DNA of 7,655 bases, taken from NCBI GenBank assembly GCA_023136985.1, contig JAGLQD010000449.1:1-7655 (forward strand), written 5' to 3'. This document shows positions 1-6,201 of the stretch, one piece after another. Both the position numbers and the translations under genes were made by a program. The stretch is from Candidatus Sabulitectum sp. (GTDB lineage: Bacteria; Fermentibacterota; Fermentibacteria; Fermentibacterales; JCC-6). How positions within the stretch are numbered: the first letter of the stretch is position 1; each line of letters begins with the position of its first letter. The notes under the pieces are model-generated. The model was given only the letters and a program-made list of their open reading frames with translations. It searched no databases and was not told the DNA's origin.

Positions 1-31
1 GCTCACGCTTTTTTCTGGATTTCTTTCCCAT
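1..31 (-). CDS. N-terminus of an unidentified divergent gene, cut by the left edge
   Basis: Reading the minus strand from 31 down to 1 gives ATG followed by nine more full codons, MGKKSRKKRE, then the window ends. A Shine-Dalgarno stretch (AGAGG, centred on 41-38) lies 6 nt before the ATG, which is ideal spacing. A TACAAT -10-like hexamer on the minus strand at 60-55 lies 23 nt upstream of the ATG, though no good -35 accompanies it. The basic N-terminus does not identify a family; many small cytosolic proteins start this way. The gene is divergent from the integron-type integrase, which is the position of the first cassette in a classical integron. No attI or attC could be confirmed, so cassette status is only a possibility. 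Ten codons are too few for a functional call; the start itself looks real. Confidence 0.55.
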   Translation of the reverse strand, partial: MGKKSRKKRE

Positions 32-59
32 TTCTTTCCTCTTGCAGAACAATGATTGT

Positions 60-201
60 ACTGACTCAGGTAAACTCGGAAAAATACAAGTGAAATGGAT
101 GATGATACATTGGTTGTGGTGTGTCAATGGTTATTGGTTGCAATAAAAGGTAAACAAGTGTATACATAGCATAGTGATTCTCGTGGTTTACCTGAGTCAG
201 T
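60..201. repeat. Perfect 16-bp inverted repeat upstream of the integrase
   Basis: ACTGACTCAGGTAAAC at 60-75 is the exact reverse complement of GTTTACCTGAGTCAGT at 186-201, with 110 bp between the arms. The octamer AGGTAAAC from the left arm occurs a third time at 148-155, giving two direct copies and one inverted copy. The right arm ends 8 nt before the integrase Shine-Dalgarno. The arms could be operator or recombinase-binding sites, or half-sites of an attachment site. Function is not known from the sequence. Confidence 0.8.
138..166 (+). promoter_or_regulatory. Candidate promoter of the integrase gene
   Basis: TTGCAA at 138-143 and TATACA at 161-166 are separated by 17 nt and resemble sigma-70 -35 and -10 hexamers (4 of 6 matches each). 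A copy of AGGTAAAC (148-155) sits in the spacer and its inverted partner (186-193) lies just downstream. A protein binding these repeats would therefore be placed to control the promoter. The hexamer matches are modest, so this is a candidate only. Confidence 0.35.
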
Positions 202-218
202 TAAACTTGGAGGTTGAG

Positions 219-1409
219 ATGTATGGGGAATTGAATGAGTTTCAGAATGAGTTGAAGAAGAGGCAGATTATTCCTGAGAAAAGCGTGAAGTATTTTGTTT
301 TCTGGATCCGGCAATACCTTCTACTGGATTCACCGGAGGAGGCCGATTTTTCGAGAGCTCTTGATGCTGAGGCAAGGGAAGACTGGCAGATAAGACAGGC
401 ACTGGATGCTGTAAAGTTGTATAAGAATTTCTCGCTGGGAGAGTCCTCGGAAGAATATTGCATTAGGGAAGACCCTGTAGAGGTAGTAAGAAGTAGACTG
501 AGGGTTAAGCATTATTCAGAGAAAACCGTGAAGAGTTACTGTAACTGGTGCAGGAGATATCTGGAATTTTGTTCATCGAAAAAGTTTGATAACAGGGTTG
601 ATGGATCTTTCCGGGACTACATGACATACCTTGCATTGAATCGGAAAGTAGCAGCATCAACCCAGAATCAGTCGTTTAATGCTGTACTGTTTCTATTCAG
701 AAATGTATGGAATCAGGAACCGGCTGATATTAATGGTGTGAGGGCTAAGAGGCCTCAGAGGTTGCCTGCAGTATTGTCCCAGGATGAAGTGTGCCGTGTA
801 TTGAAAGAGGTGCAGGGTGTGACGGGGCTTGTTTTGCGAATAATTTATTCAGGGGGTATGCGGCTGAGTGAAGCTTTATCTTTGAGAGTACAGGACTGCA
901 ACTTTGAAAACTGTTCCGTTGTTGTTCGGCAGGGGAAGGGCAACAAGGACAGAGTAACGCTGCTGGCAAGAACACTTGTACCTGACTTGAAAATTCATAT
1001 TGATAAGCTGAAGAATCGCTTGAGTAAAGAAAAGATTCCGGTGTTTCTGCCAGGGGCAATTGCTAGAAAATATGTTGGTGCAGGGCTCCAGTGGCCGTGG
1101 CAGTTTGTTTTTCCGGGAAAAGGAGTCTGCAATGATCCTGATACTGGGAGATCAGTCCGGCACCATTTGCACCCCAGTGCTGTTCAAAGGGAAATGAAAA
1201 GGGCAGTAAACATTGTCGGAATACCTAAAAGAGCTACCGTTCACACTTTGCGTCACAGTTTTGCAACACACCTTCTTATGAGTGGGACAGACCTATGTGA
1301 AATACAGGAGTTATTGGGACACAAGAGTCTGGAGACCACAAGAGTGTATCTGCATGTAATGAAAGAGTTGAAGCCGGTTACCAGAAGCCCTTTGGATATG
1401 CTTGATTGA
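219..1409 (+). CDS. intI: Integron-type tyrosine recombinase (IntI family, N-terminally extended)
   Basis: Site-specific tyrosine recombinase of 396 residues. The start chosen is ATG 219, because GGAGG at 209-213 lies 5 nt upstream; the longer frame to GTG 174 has no comparable site. After an N-terminal extension (about residues 1-80), a SAM-like core-binding domain covers about 84-170 and the catalytic domain about 182-380. Catalytic residues visible: Arg215 (GGMRLSE), Lys243 (GKGNKDR), His342 and Arg345 (HTLRHSF), His368 (LLGHK) and nucleophile Tyr377 (TTRVYLHV). Residues 278-330 form the extra segment that separates IntI from XerC/D: LPGAIARKY, WPWQFVFP, then DPDTG and RHHLHPSAVQR, close in pattern to class 1 IntI. 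IntI proteins are usually about 320-340 residues, so the extension is notable. The protein appears intact. Its role would be cassette recombination at attI and attC, but neither site is seen in the window. Confidence 0.88.
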   Translation: MYGELNEFQNELKKRQIIPEKSVKYFVFWIRQYLLLDSPEEADFSRALDAEAREDWQIRQALDAVKLYKNFSLGESSEEYCIREDPVEVVRSRLRVKHYSEKTVKSYCNWCRRYLEFCSSKKFDNRVDGSFRDYMTYLALNRKVAASTQNQSFNAVLFLFRNVWNQEPADINGVRAKRPQRLPAVLSQDEVCRVLKEVQGVTGLVLRIIYSGGMRLSEALSLRVQDCNFENCSVVVRQGKGNKDRVTLLARTLVPDLKIHIDKLKNRLSKEKIPVFLPGAIARKYVGAGLQWPWQFVFPGKGVCNDPDTGRSVRHHLHPSAVQREMKRAVNIVGIPKRATVHTLRHSFATHLLMSGTDLCEIQELLGHKSLETTRVYLHVMKELKPVTRSPLDMLD

Positions 1410-1460
1410 GAGGTATTGACTGGTTAATTATTGCTTCATCAGGTGGATGTTGCGATAAAG

Positions 1461-1483
1461 AAAACGTGGTTTCCACAGTTTTT
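1461..1483 (+). terminator. Candidate intrinsic terminator after the integrase
   Basis: AAAAC GTGG pairs with CCAC-A-GTTTT around a 3-nt TTT loop, with one bulged A (1477), and five T residues occupy 1479-1483. The A-rich 5' side and T-rich 3' side look like a short intrinsic terminator about 50 nt after the integrase stop. The GC core is only four pairs plus one, so efficiency is doubtful. The rest of 1410-1620 holds no convincing gene. Confidence 0.4.
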
Positions 1484-1620
1484 ATCTATGCACTAACTGT
1501 GCCGTTTGCTGCTACTGAAACGGAACATGATGACAATCTTAGAGAAGGTCGGTTATGGTATTTATCTACAAAGCCATCCTTGAAACTTCATAATAGTTTG
1601 AGAATAATTCTCTTTCTCTC

Positions 1621-1659
1621 TTAACAGAACCTTAACAATTTCCAAATACTCCCTTAACA
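1621..1659 (+). promoter_or_regulatory. Pho-box-like TTAACA array upstream of the porin-pst operon
   Basis: Exact TTAACA hexamers start at 1621, 1632 and 1654. The steps are 11 and 22 bp, so all three sit on one 11-bp register; the slot at 1643 holds a degenerate CAAATA. In Bacillus, PhoP binds direct TTAACA-type repeats at 11-bp spacing, one per helical turn. The location directly ahead of a phosphate-uptake operon supports an equivalent role for a PhoB/PhoP-type response regulator here. The -10 is not clear: TGTTAC (1671-1676) is at a suitable distance but a poor match, and TACAAT (1691-1696) is a good match but 31 nt from the last repeat. No phoB or phoR gene is in the window. Confidence 0.75.
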
Positions 1660-1678
1660 ACCCGGTGAGATGTTACAC

Positions 1679-1705
1679 CTGTCATCGGTATACAATCGAT
1701 GACGG
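1679..1705 (+). promoter_or_regulatory. Dyad/hairpin in the leader of the porin gene
   Basis: CTGTCATCG (1679-1687) pairs with CGATGACGG (1697-1705): nine pairs including one U-G, around the 9-nt loop GTATACAAT. It lies 11 nt before the AAAGGGG Shine-Dalgarno of the porin gene. If transcription starts near 1680 it would be a 5' leader stem; if TACAAT in the loop is the -10, it is instead a DNA operator dyad. There is no T-tract, so it is not a terminator. Confidence 0.5.
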
Positions 1706-1730
1706 AACTGAAAACGAAAGGGGTTTTCAA

Positions 1731-2777
1731 TTGCGTAACATCATGATTATTGCCTTGATCATTGCTTCCGTGGCACTGGCCAGTGGTGAGTTTTCTACAG
1801 GAGGTTCTGAACTTCTTCAGTTTAAGGGATATGTCATCAGTACATTCAACACCTTCGGTGAAGAGGATGCTGATCCGGATAATGGTTTTAGCGTGCTTGC
1901 CACAATCGAGTGGTATCCACGGTTGAACGACTGGGTTGATGCAAAGATAGCCTTCAAGTCGCAGCCAACAAAGTACACCGGTAGTTACGAGGATCTTAGT
2001 CTGACCACGGAAGACATAGCTATCAACATGCACTTCAATGACATTACCACATTCACCATGGGTCACTTCAAGAGACCTTTTGGTCATTGCTACACACGCT
2101 CCGGCAGCAGCATGTATTTCCGGGACCGGGCACAGCTGGCAGACACATTCGGTGACTTCGGCAAGCGGGACATCGGAGCAAATGTTGCTTTGAACTTCGG
2201 TTTTGCAAATTTCGATCTAGCCTGCACAAACGGAGCTGGCGACAACGAGCCTGAAGATGACAGCCACAAGAGCTTCACAGCCCGAGCAGTGTTTGAGCCC
2301 ATGGATGGTATTCAGGTTGCTGGCGCTTTTGGCAGCTACTCTGAGAATGCTGATTCAACAGGTGAAACAAGTATTTCTGCTACTGCAATGGATTTCTACA
2401 CTGTGATCGATCAGCCTCTGACTGAAACAGTTGAGCTCTCCTTCATCGGAGAATACATCATGGTCGGCGAGCCAATGGAGGACGATTCCGACTGGACAGA
2501 TGCAAGTGGTTATGCAGTTACTCTTCTTGCCAACTTTAACCTTGAAGGAAACATGCTTCAGGCAATAAGACCCGCTCTTCGTTACGAGAACAACAGCCCT
2601 GGTTCTGCCGGTAGTGATGATCCTGAGAATGATGAGGGTGCAATTGACCTCTGTCTCAATCTGGACTTGTACAGCAGCAAGAACACTGTGCAGATCGGCA
2701 TGCGCAATCACACATTCCAGAGCCAGGGCGAGGACAGTTACACAGACATGTACTTCGGTTGGAGAATGAAGTTTTAA
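1731..2777 (+). CDS. Outer-membrane porin of the phosphate-selective (OprP/OprO, Porin_O_P) type
   Basis: Predicted 348-residue outer-membrane beta-barrel, first gene of the pst operon and likely the route for phosphate into the periplasm. Start chosen is TTG 1731: AAAGGGG (1717-1723) lies 7 nt upstream and the product then begins with a compact signal peptide, MRNIMIIALIIASVALA, cleaved after an A-L-A site (about residue 17). An in-frame GTG at 1665 would add 22 implausible residues, and ATG 1743 is too far from the Shine-Dalgarno. Barrel signs are alternating amphipathic strands throughout and a terminal GWRMKF with C-terminal Phe, the usual BAM assembly signal. GHFKRPFG (111-118), an Arg-Asp-Ile-Gly block (136-139) and an N-G-A-G segment (167-170) match the pattern of Porin_O_P proteins. 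Odd points are several very acidic probable loops (about 43-50, 171-178, 236-246, 285-292), unlike a basic anion channel. No terminator separates it from pstS, 24 nt on. The family call rests on motif memory, not a search. Confidence 0.8.
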   Translation: MRNIMIIALIIASVALASGEFSTGGSELLQFKGYVISTFNTFGEEDADPDNGFSVLATIEWYPRLNDWVDAKIAFKSQPTKYTGSYEDLSLTTEDIAINMHFNDITTFTMGHFKRPFGHCYTRSGSSMYFRDRAQLADTFGDFGKRDIGANVALNFGFANFDLACTNGAGDNEPEDDSHKSFTARAVFEPMDGIQVAGAFGSYSENADSTGETSISATAMDFYTVIDQPLTETVELSFIGEYIMVGEPMEDDSDWTDASGYAVTLLANFNLEGNMLQAIRPALRYENNSPGSAGSDDPENDEGAIDLCLNLDLYSSKNTVQIGMRNHTFQSQGEDSYTDMYFGWRMKF

Positions 2778-2783
2778 CCACAG

Positions 2784-2800
2784 TTATTCGAAAGGAATAA
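2784..2800 (+). promoter_or_regulatory. Small hairpin over the pstS ribosome binding site
   Basis: TTATTC (2784-2789) pairs with GAATAA (2795-2800) around a GAAAG loop. The pstS Shine-Dalgarno AAAGGA (2791-2796) straddles loop and stem, and the ATG starts 2 nt after it. The stem is mostly A-T and therefore weak; it may be chance. Confidence 0.3.
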
Positions 2801-2801
2801 A

Positions 2802-3638
2802 ATGAAAAGAAACACAACAACAATGATCTTTCTGGCAGGACTGACCCTTTTGGGAGCATGTGGTGAGCCTGGAGATGGAACAACTGCTGGCACGGAATCC
2901 AGTGGAATAGTGGAGATCAGCGTGGTGGGCTCAACAACGGTTCAGCCACTGGCGGAGCTTTTGAGTGAGGCTTACGAAGCAATTGATCCCAATGTTCGGG
3001 TTACCGTCAGTGGCGGTGGCAGCAGCGTTGGCGTAAAGAGTGCAGCAGAGCACACAGCAGACATCGGTATGGCTTCAAGAGAGATAAAAGAGAGCGAGAT
3101 CCAGGATTGCCCTGAAATAGTGATCCATACCATAGCTCGCGATGGAATTGCAATTGTAGCAAACCCGGATATTGATGTTGATGGAATTACAATGGAACAG
3201 GCCAGAGGGATATTCTCTGGAGAGATCACTGACTGGAGTGAGGTTGGCGGAACAGCTGGGACGATCACTGTAGCCGCACGGGAAGAGGGCTCCGGTACCA
3301 GGTCTGCTTTTGAGGATCTGGTAATGGATGATGCTCTTATAACCGAAATGGCAATTCTTCAGCCTTCCAATGGTGCAATTCGCACAACTGTTGCAACAAC
3401 TCCCGGTTGCATTGCCTTTCTCAGCTTCGGATACCTGGACAGCAGCACAAAGCCCATGGCTGTTCACGGTGCTCTTCCAACTGCAGAGAACGTAAGTACC
3501 GGCAGTTACCCTGTGGTACGACCTTTGAACATGGTGACTTATGGGGAGCCAACCGGTGCGGTGGCAGAGTGGCTTGAATTCATCACAGGCGAAGACGGCC
3601 AGGCAATAGTAGCTGCAGAGGGCTACATACCCATCTAG
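2802..3638 (+). CDS. pstS: Phosphate ABC transporter substrate-binding lipoprotein PstS
   Basis: Captures phosphate and delivers it to the PstCA permease. The 278-residue product starts at ATG 2802, with AAAGGA 5 nt upstream. It has a lipoprotein signal with lipobox LGAC and acyl-acceptor Cys20; the next residues are Gly-Glu, so no inner-membrane Asp+2 retention signal is seen. Family motifs in order: GSTTVQP (43-49), SGGGSS (70-75), the ARDG segment (112-115) and EEGSGTR (161-167). These residues form the phosphate pocket in PstS proteins. The C-terminus ends in a typical AAEGYIPI segment. The protein is of the shorter class (about 280 residues) common outside enterobacteria. Anchoring as a lipoprotein, rather than a free periplasmic protein, is seen in many phyla. 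It is followed by pstC after 14 nt. Intact, high confidence. Confidence 0.95.
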   Translation: MKRNTTTMIFLAGLTLLGACGEPGDGTTAGTESSGIVEISVVGSTTVQPLAELLSEAYEAIDPNVRVTVSGGGSSVGVKSAAEHTADIGMASREIKESEIQDCPEIVIHTIARDGIAIVANPDIDVDGITMEQARGIFSGEITDWSEVGGTAGTITVAAREEGSGTRSAFEDLVMDDALITEMAILQPSNGAIRTTVATTPGCIAFLSFGYLDSSTKPMAVHGALPTAENVSTGSYPVVRPLNMVTYGEPTGAVAEWLEFITGEDGQAIVAAEGYIPI

Positions 3639-3652
3639 GCAGGGAGAAATAA

Positions 3653-4552
3653 ATGACTTCCGGAACCCGGCGAACAGGATTGGAAAAGACTATGAAGACC
3701 ATTCTGCTTGTGTCCGCACTGGCATCACTGCTGATCGTACTTCTCATCTTTATCTTCACCATGAAAGAGGCCATGCCGGCGTTTCGGGAGTTGGGTGTCT
3801 GGAAAATGCTCTCTGGTACCACCTGGAGACCTGGCAATGGTGAGTTCGGTATTCTGGCCATGATAGCAGGCAGTGGTCTTGTTACTCTGGGGGCAGTTCT
3901 GATAGGTGTTCCTCTTGCCCTGGGTACTGCGATCTTTCTTTCGGAGATCGCCCCGGGCTGGATAGTAAAAATAGTTAGACCTTCCATTGAATTACTGGCA
4001 GGGATCCCATCTGTTGTTTACGGACTGTTCGGCATGGTGGTTCTTGTTCCACTTGTGCGAGAGATTCCCGCTCCCGGGAATGCAGGGTTTGGCCTGCTGG
4101 CCGCCTCAATAGTTCTTGCGGTAATGGTTCTGCCAACAATTGCCAACATCTCGGAGTTCGCTATCAGAAGTGTTCCCAGAGGGTATAGGGAAGGTTCACT
4201 TGCTCTTGGGGCAACAAAGTGGGAAACTATTTCCAGGGTCCTGATCCCTGCAGCAAGACCGGGAATAATCAGTGCGGTGGTTCTTGGTCTGGGTAGAGCA
4301 CTGGGAGAAACAATTGCGATGATAATGGTCATTGGAAATTCTGTAGTTCTGCCAGCCGCGCTCACAGGTAATCCCCTCAGCATCTTTTTGAGTAGAGCAA
4401 GAACGCTGACAGGTAACATCGCAGTTGAGATATCCTATGCAACGGGAGTTCATGAGAGTGCATTGTTTGCCACCGGAGTAGTCCTGTTTATTCTGATCAT
4501 GCTGGTTAACAGCTCAGCCGGATTTCTTTTAAGAAGGGGAGCTCGCAGATGA
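3653..4552 (+). CDS. pstC: Phosphate ABC transporter permease PstC
   Basis: Inner-membrane subunit that, with PstA, forms the phosphate channel. The 299 residues start at ATG 3653, preceded by AGGGAGA (3641-3647). Six hydrophobic segments are visible at roughly 17-37, 66-97, 112-135, 145-165, 205-233 and 268-286, with a periplasmic loop after the first. The cytoplasmic EAA loop that docks the ATPase is clear at about 178-198 (YREGSLALGATKW, then IPAARPG). The LAGIPSVVYGLFG block (115-127) and GRALGET (214-220) are standard for Pst permeases and help separate PstC from PstA by gene order and the short N-terminus. Its stop overlaps the pstA start (ATGA at 4549-4552), suggesting translational coupling and matched amounts of both permeases. 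Nothing appears broken. Confidence 0.95.
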   Translation: MTSGTRRTGLEKTMKTILLVSALASLLIVLLIFIFTMKEAMPAFRELGVWKMLSGTTWRPGNGEFGILAMIAGSGLVTLGAVLIGVPLALGTAIFLSEIAPGWIVKIVRPSIELLAGIPSVVYGLFGMVVLVPLVREIPAPGNAGFGLLAASIVLAVMVLPTIANISEFAIRSVPRGYREGSLALGATKWETISRVLIPAARPGIISAVVLGLGRALGETIAMIMVIGNSVVLPAALTGNPLSIFLSRARTLTGNIAVEISYATGVHESALFATGVVLFILIMLVNSSAGFLLRRGARR

Positions 4553-5397
4553 ATAAAAGGAACTTTTCCCAGAATATTGCATTCGGGATGTTCTGGCTCG
4601 CGGGAATTGTTTCGGTGCTGATAATGGCATTTGTAGTGGGTTACATAATGGTTAAAGGGCTTCCGGGGATCAGTCTTGACTTTTTTACCACATCGCCCCG
4701 TGGAGGTCTTTCCGGTGATGGCGGTATCTATTCAACCATCGTTACCACATTTTATATGATTGTTGTGACTTTAGTGTTTGCTACGCCCCTTGGGGTGGGA
4801 ACAGCCATATACTTAACAGAGTACTCCAGCAATACCGATAGCAGGGCTATGGGGAGACTGGTAAGCATCGCAAGGTTTGGAGTGGAGACCCTTGCTGGCG
4901 TTCCTTCAATAATCTTCGGTCTGTTCGGCTATGCTTTGTTTGTTACTGTAATGAATCTTGGATTTTCAATTCTTTCCGCTTCCCTTGCCGGGGCCTGTTT
5001 GATAATCCCTGTGATCATCAGAACCACAGAAGAGGCTTTAAAGGCAGTGCCTGCCGGGTACAGAGAGGGATCTCTTGCCCTTGGTGCCAACCGATGGGAA
5101 ACCACATGGAAGGTTGTTCTTCCTGCAGCTCTTAGGGGAATCTCAACTGGTATTCTGTTAAGCGCAGGACGCATAGTAAGCGAAACTGCCATTTTCTTCG
5201 TAACACTTGGAGGCAGCTACAGAGTTCCCCGCTCTTTGATGTCAGGGGGAAGAACCATGGCTCTTCATGTTTACTACCTGGCTATGGAAACAAGAGCCTT
5301 TGACAAGGCAATGTCTACTGCAGCAGTTCTGGTGGCTTTGATCATAATTATGAATCTTGCTATCAATATGGTTACCAATAAGATCGCAGCGAAATAG
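4549..5397 (+). CDS. pstA: Phosphate ABC transporter permease PstA
   Basis: Second inner-membrane channel subunit, 282 residues, paired with PstC. The ATG lies inside the pstC stop (4-nt overlap). Hydrophobic segments lie at about 10-35, 63-90, 112-135, 138-157, 193-222 and 256-275. The EAA loop is at about 170-195 (YREGSLALGANRWET, then LPAALRG), and LAGVPSIIFGLFG (115-127) is the family block shared with PstC. The fifth-helix region reads GRIVSETAIFFVTLGG where many PstA proteins have a GRAIGETAPL-type sequence. That is a mild divergence and not a sign of damage. The gene ends 17 nt before the chosen pstB start. Assignment as PstA follows from order, length and motifs. Confidence 0.94.
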   Translation: MNKRNFSQNIAFGMFWLAGIVSVLIMAFVVGYIMVKGLPGISLDFFTTSPRGGLSGDGGIYSTIVTTFYMIVVTLVFATPLGVGTAIYLTEYSSNTDSRAMGRLVSIARFGVETLAGVPSIIFGLFGYALFVTVMNLGFSILSASLAGACLIIPVIIRTTEEALKAVPAGYREGSLALGANRWETTWKVVLPAALRGISTGILLSAGRIVSETAIFFVTLGGSYRVPRSLMSGGRTMALHVYYLAMETRAFDKAMSTAAVLVALIIIMNLAINMVTNKIAAK

Positions 5398-5414
5398 TAA
5401 CAGGGGTGAATGAA

Positions 5415-6188
5415 TTGGAGAATGAAACAACAAGGATGAGTACAGAGGGGTACAGCCTTTTCTACGGAAGGTTTAAAGCTCTGAACAGCATAGACATCAA
5501 GATACCTTCAAACAGAATTACCGCGTTTATTGGACCTTCAGGATGTGGAAAGAGTACCTTTCTCCGAAGCTTTAACAGAATGAACGATCTAATTCCCGGT
5601 GTTACCACAACAGGTACCGTGCGTCTTGATGGCAGAGATGTTGCAAAAGAGGATGTTGTGAAGCTTCGGAAAAAAGTGGGCATGGTCTTTCAAAGACCAA
5701 ACCCGTTTCCCAAATCAATTTTTGATAATGTTGCCTACGGACCCAGACTTCACGGGTTAAGAAATCGCTCTGATCTTGCTGTTCTTGTGGAGAAAAGCCT
5801 GCGACAGGCTGCCATATGGGAAGAGGTTAAAGACGATCTGCAAAAGTCGGGTATGTCGCTTTCCGGTGGACAGCAGCAGAGACTTTGTATAGCCAGAGCA
5901 ATTGCTGTGGAGCCTGAAGTGATTCTTATGGATGAGCCGGCATCAGCACTTGATCCGGTGGCAACTCTGAAAATTGAAGAGCTGATGAATGAACTGAAAA
6001 TGAACTACACAATTGCAATTGTTACACACAATATGCAGCAGGCCGGCAGGGTAAGTGATTACACTGCATTCATGCTTACCGATCAGAACCGGGCAGGGAA
6101 CCTGATCGAGTTCGGGGCAACGAAACAGATATTCACTACCCCTGTGGACTCAAGAACTGAAGACTACATTAGCGGCCGGTTCGGCTGA
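5415..6188 (+). CDS. pstB: Phosphate ABC transporter ATP-binding protein PstB
   Basis: ATPase that drives phosphate import by PstCA. From TTG 5415 it is 257 residues. Motifs: Walker A GPSGCGKST (40-48), Q-loop VFQRPNPFP (Gln93), signature LSGGQQQR (139-146), Walker B VILMDEP (159-165), D-loop SALD (167-170), H-loop His185 in THNMQQA, and the PstB-typical ending DYISGRFG. The VFQRPNPFP and THNMQQA blocks are diagnostic of PstB among ABC ATPases. The start is uncertain. TTG 5415 has AGGGGTGA (5402-5409) at 5 nt. GTG 5406 lies inside that Shine-Dalgarno and would add three residues. ATG 5436 has no well-spaced site and would trim the first beta strand. All key residues are present. Confidence 0.95.
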   Translation: MENETTRMSTEGYSLFYGRFKALNSIDIKIPSNRITAFIGPSGCGKSTFLRSFNRMNDLIPGVTTTGTVRLDGRDVAKEDVVKLRKKVGMVFQRPNPFPKSIFDNVAYGPRLHGLRNRSDLAVLVEKSLRQAAIWEEVKDDLQKSGMSLSGGQQQRLCIARAIAVEPEVILMDEPASALDPVATLKIEELMNELKMNYTIAIVTHNMQQAGRVSDYTAFMLTDQNRAGNLIEFGATKQIFTTPVDSRTEDYISGRFG

Positions 6189-6201
6189 CAGGAGGGTAAT
6201 T

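Noticed and set aside
32..218. LexA operator or attI core serving a leftward cassette
   Set aside because: No CTG-N10-CAG palindrome is present, and the minus strand lacks a GTTRRRY core in the orientation needed for a leftward cassette. The single GTTAAAC at 200-206 is on the opposite strand.
745..1059. 104-codon minus-strand ORF inside the integrase
   Set aside because: It is antisense to conserved catalytic codons of the integrase and has no protein-like character of its own.
1410..1620. Possible attC site or gene cassette downstream of intI
   Set aside because: I searched for paired RYYYAAC and GTTRRRY cores with an internal stem and found none. CACAGTT (1474-1480) and AACTGTG (1495-1501) form a short inverted repeat but lack attC cores.
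1406..1624. 72-codon plus-strand ORF after the integrase
   Set aside because: It starts at a TTG inside the integrase stop, has no ribosome binding site, runs through the candidate terminator and into the Pho-box-like array, and resembles no protein.
1665..1730. Upstream in-frame GTG extension of the porin gene
   Set aside because: It would add 22 residues before a clear signal peptide and would translate through the leader dyad. The TTG at 1731 has a well-spaced Shine-Dalgarno and a clean signal peptide.
1632..2087. 151-codon minus-strand ORF across the porin start
   Set aside because: It is antisense to the porin gene and the Pho-box-like array, with no recognisable features; it is a shadow of the coding frame opposite.
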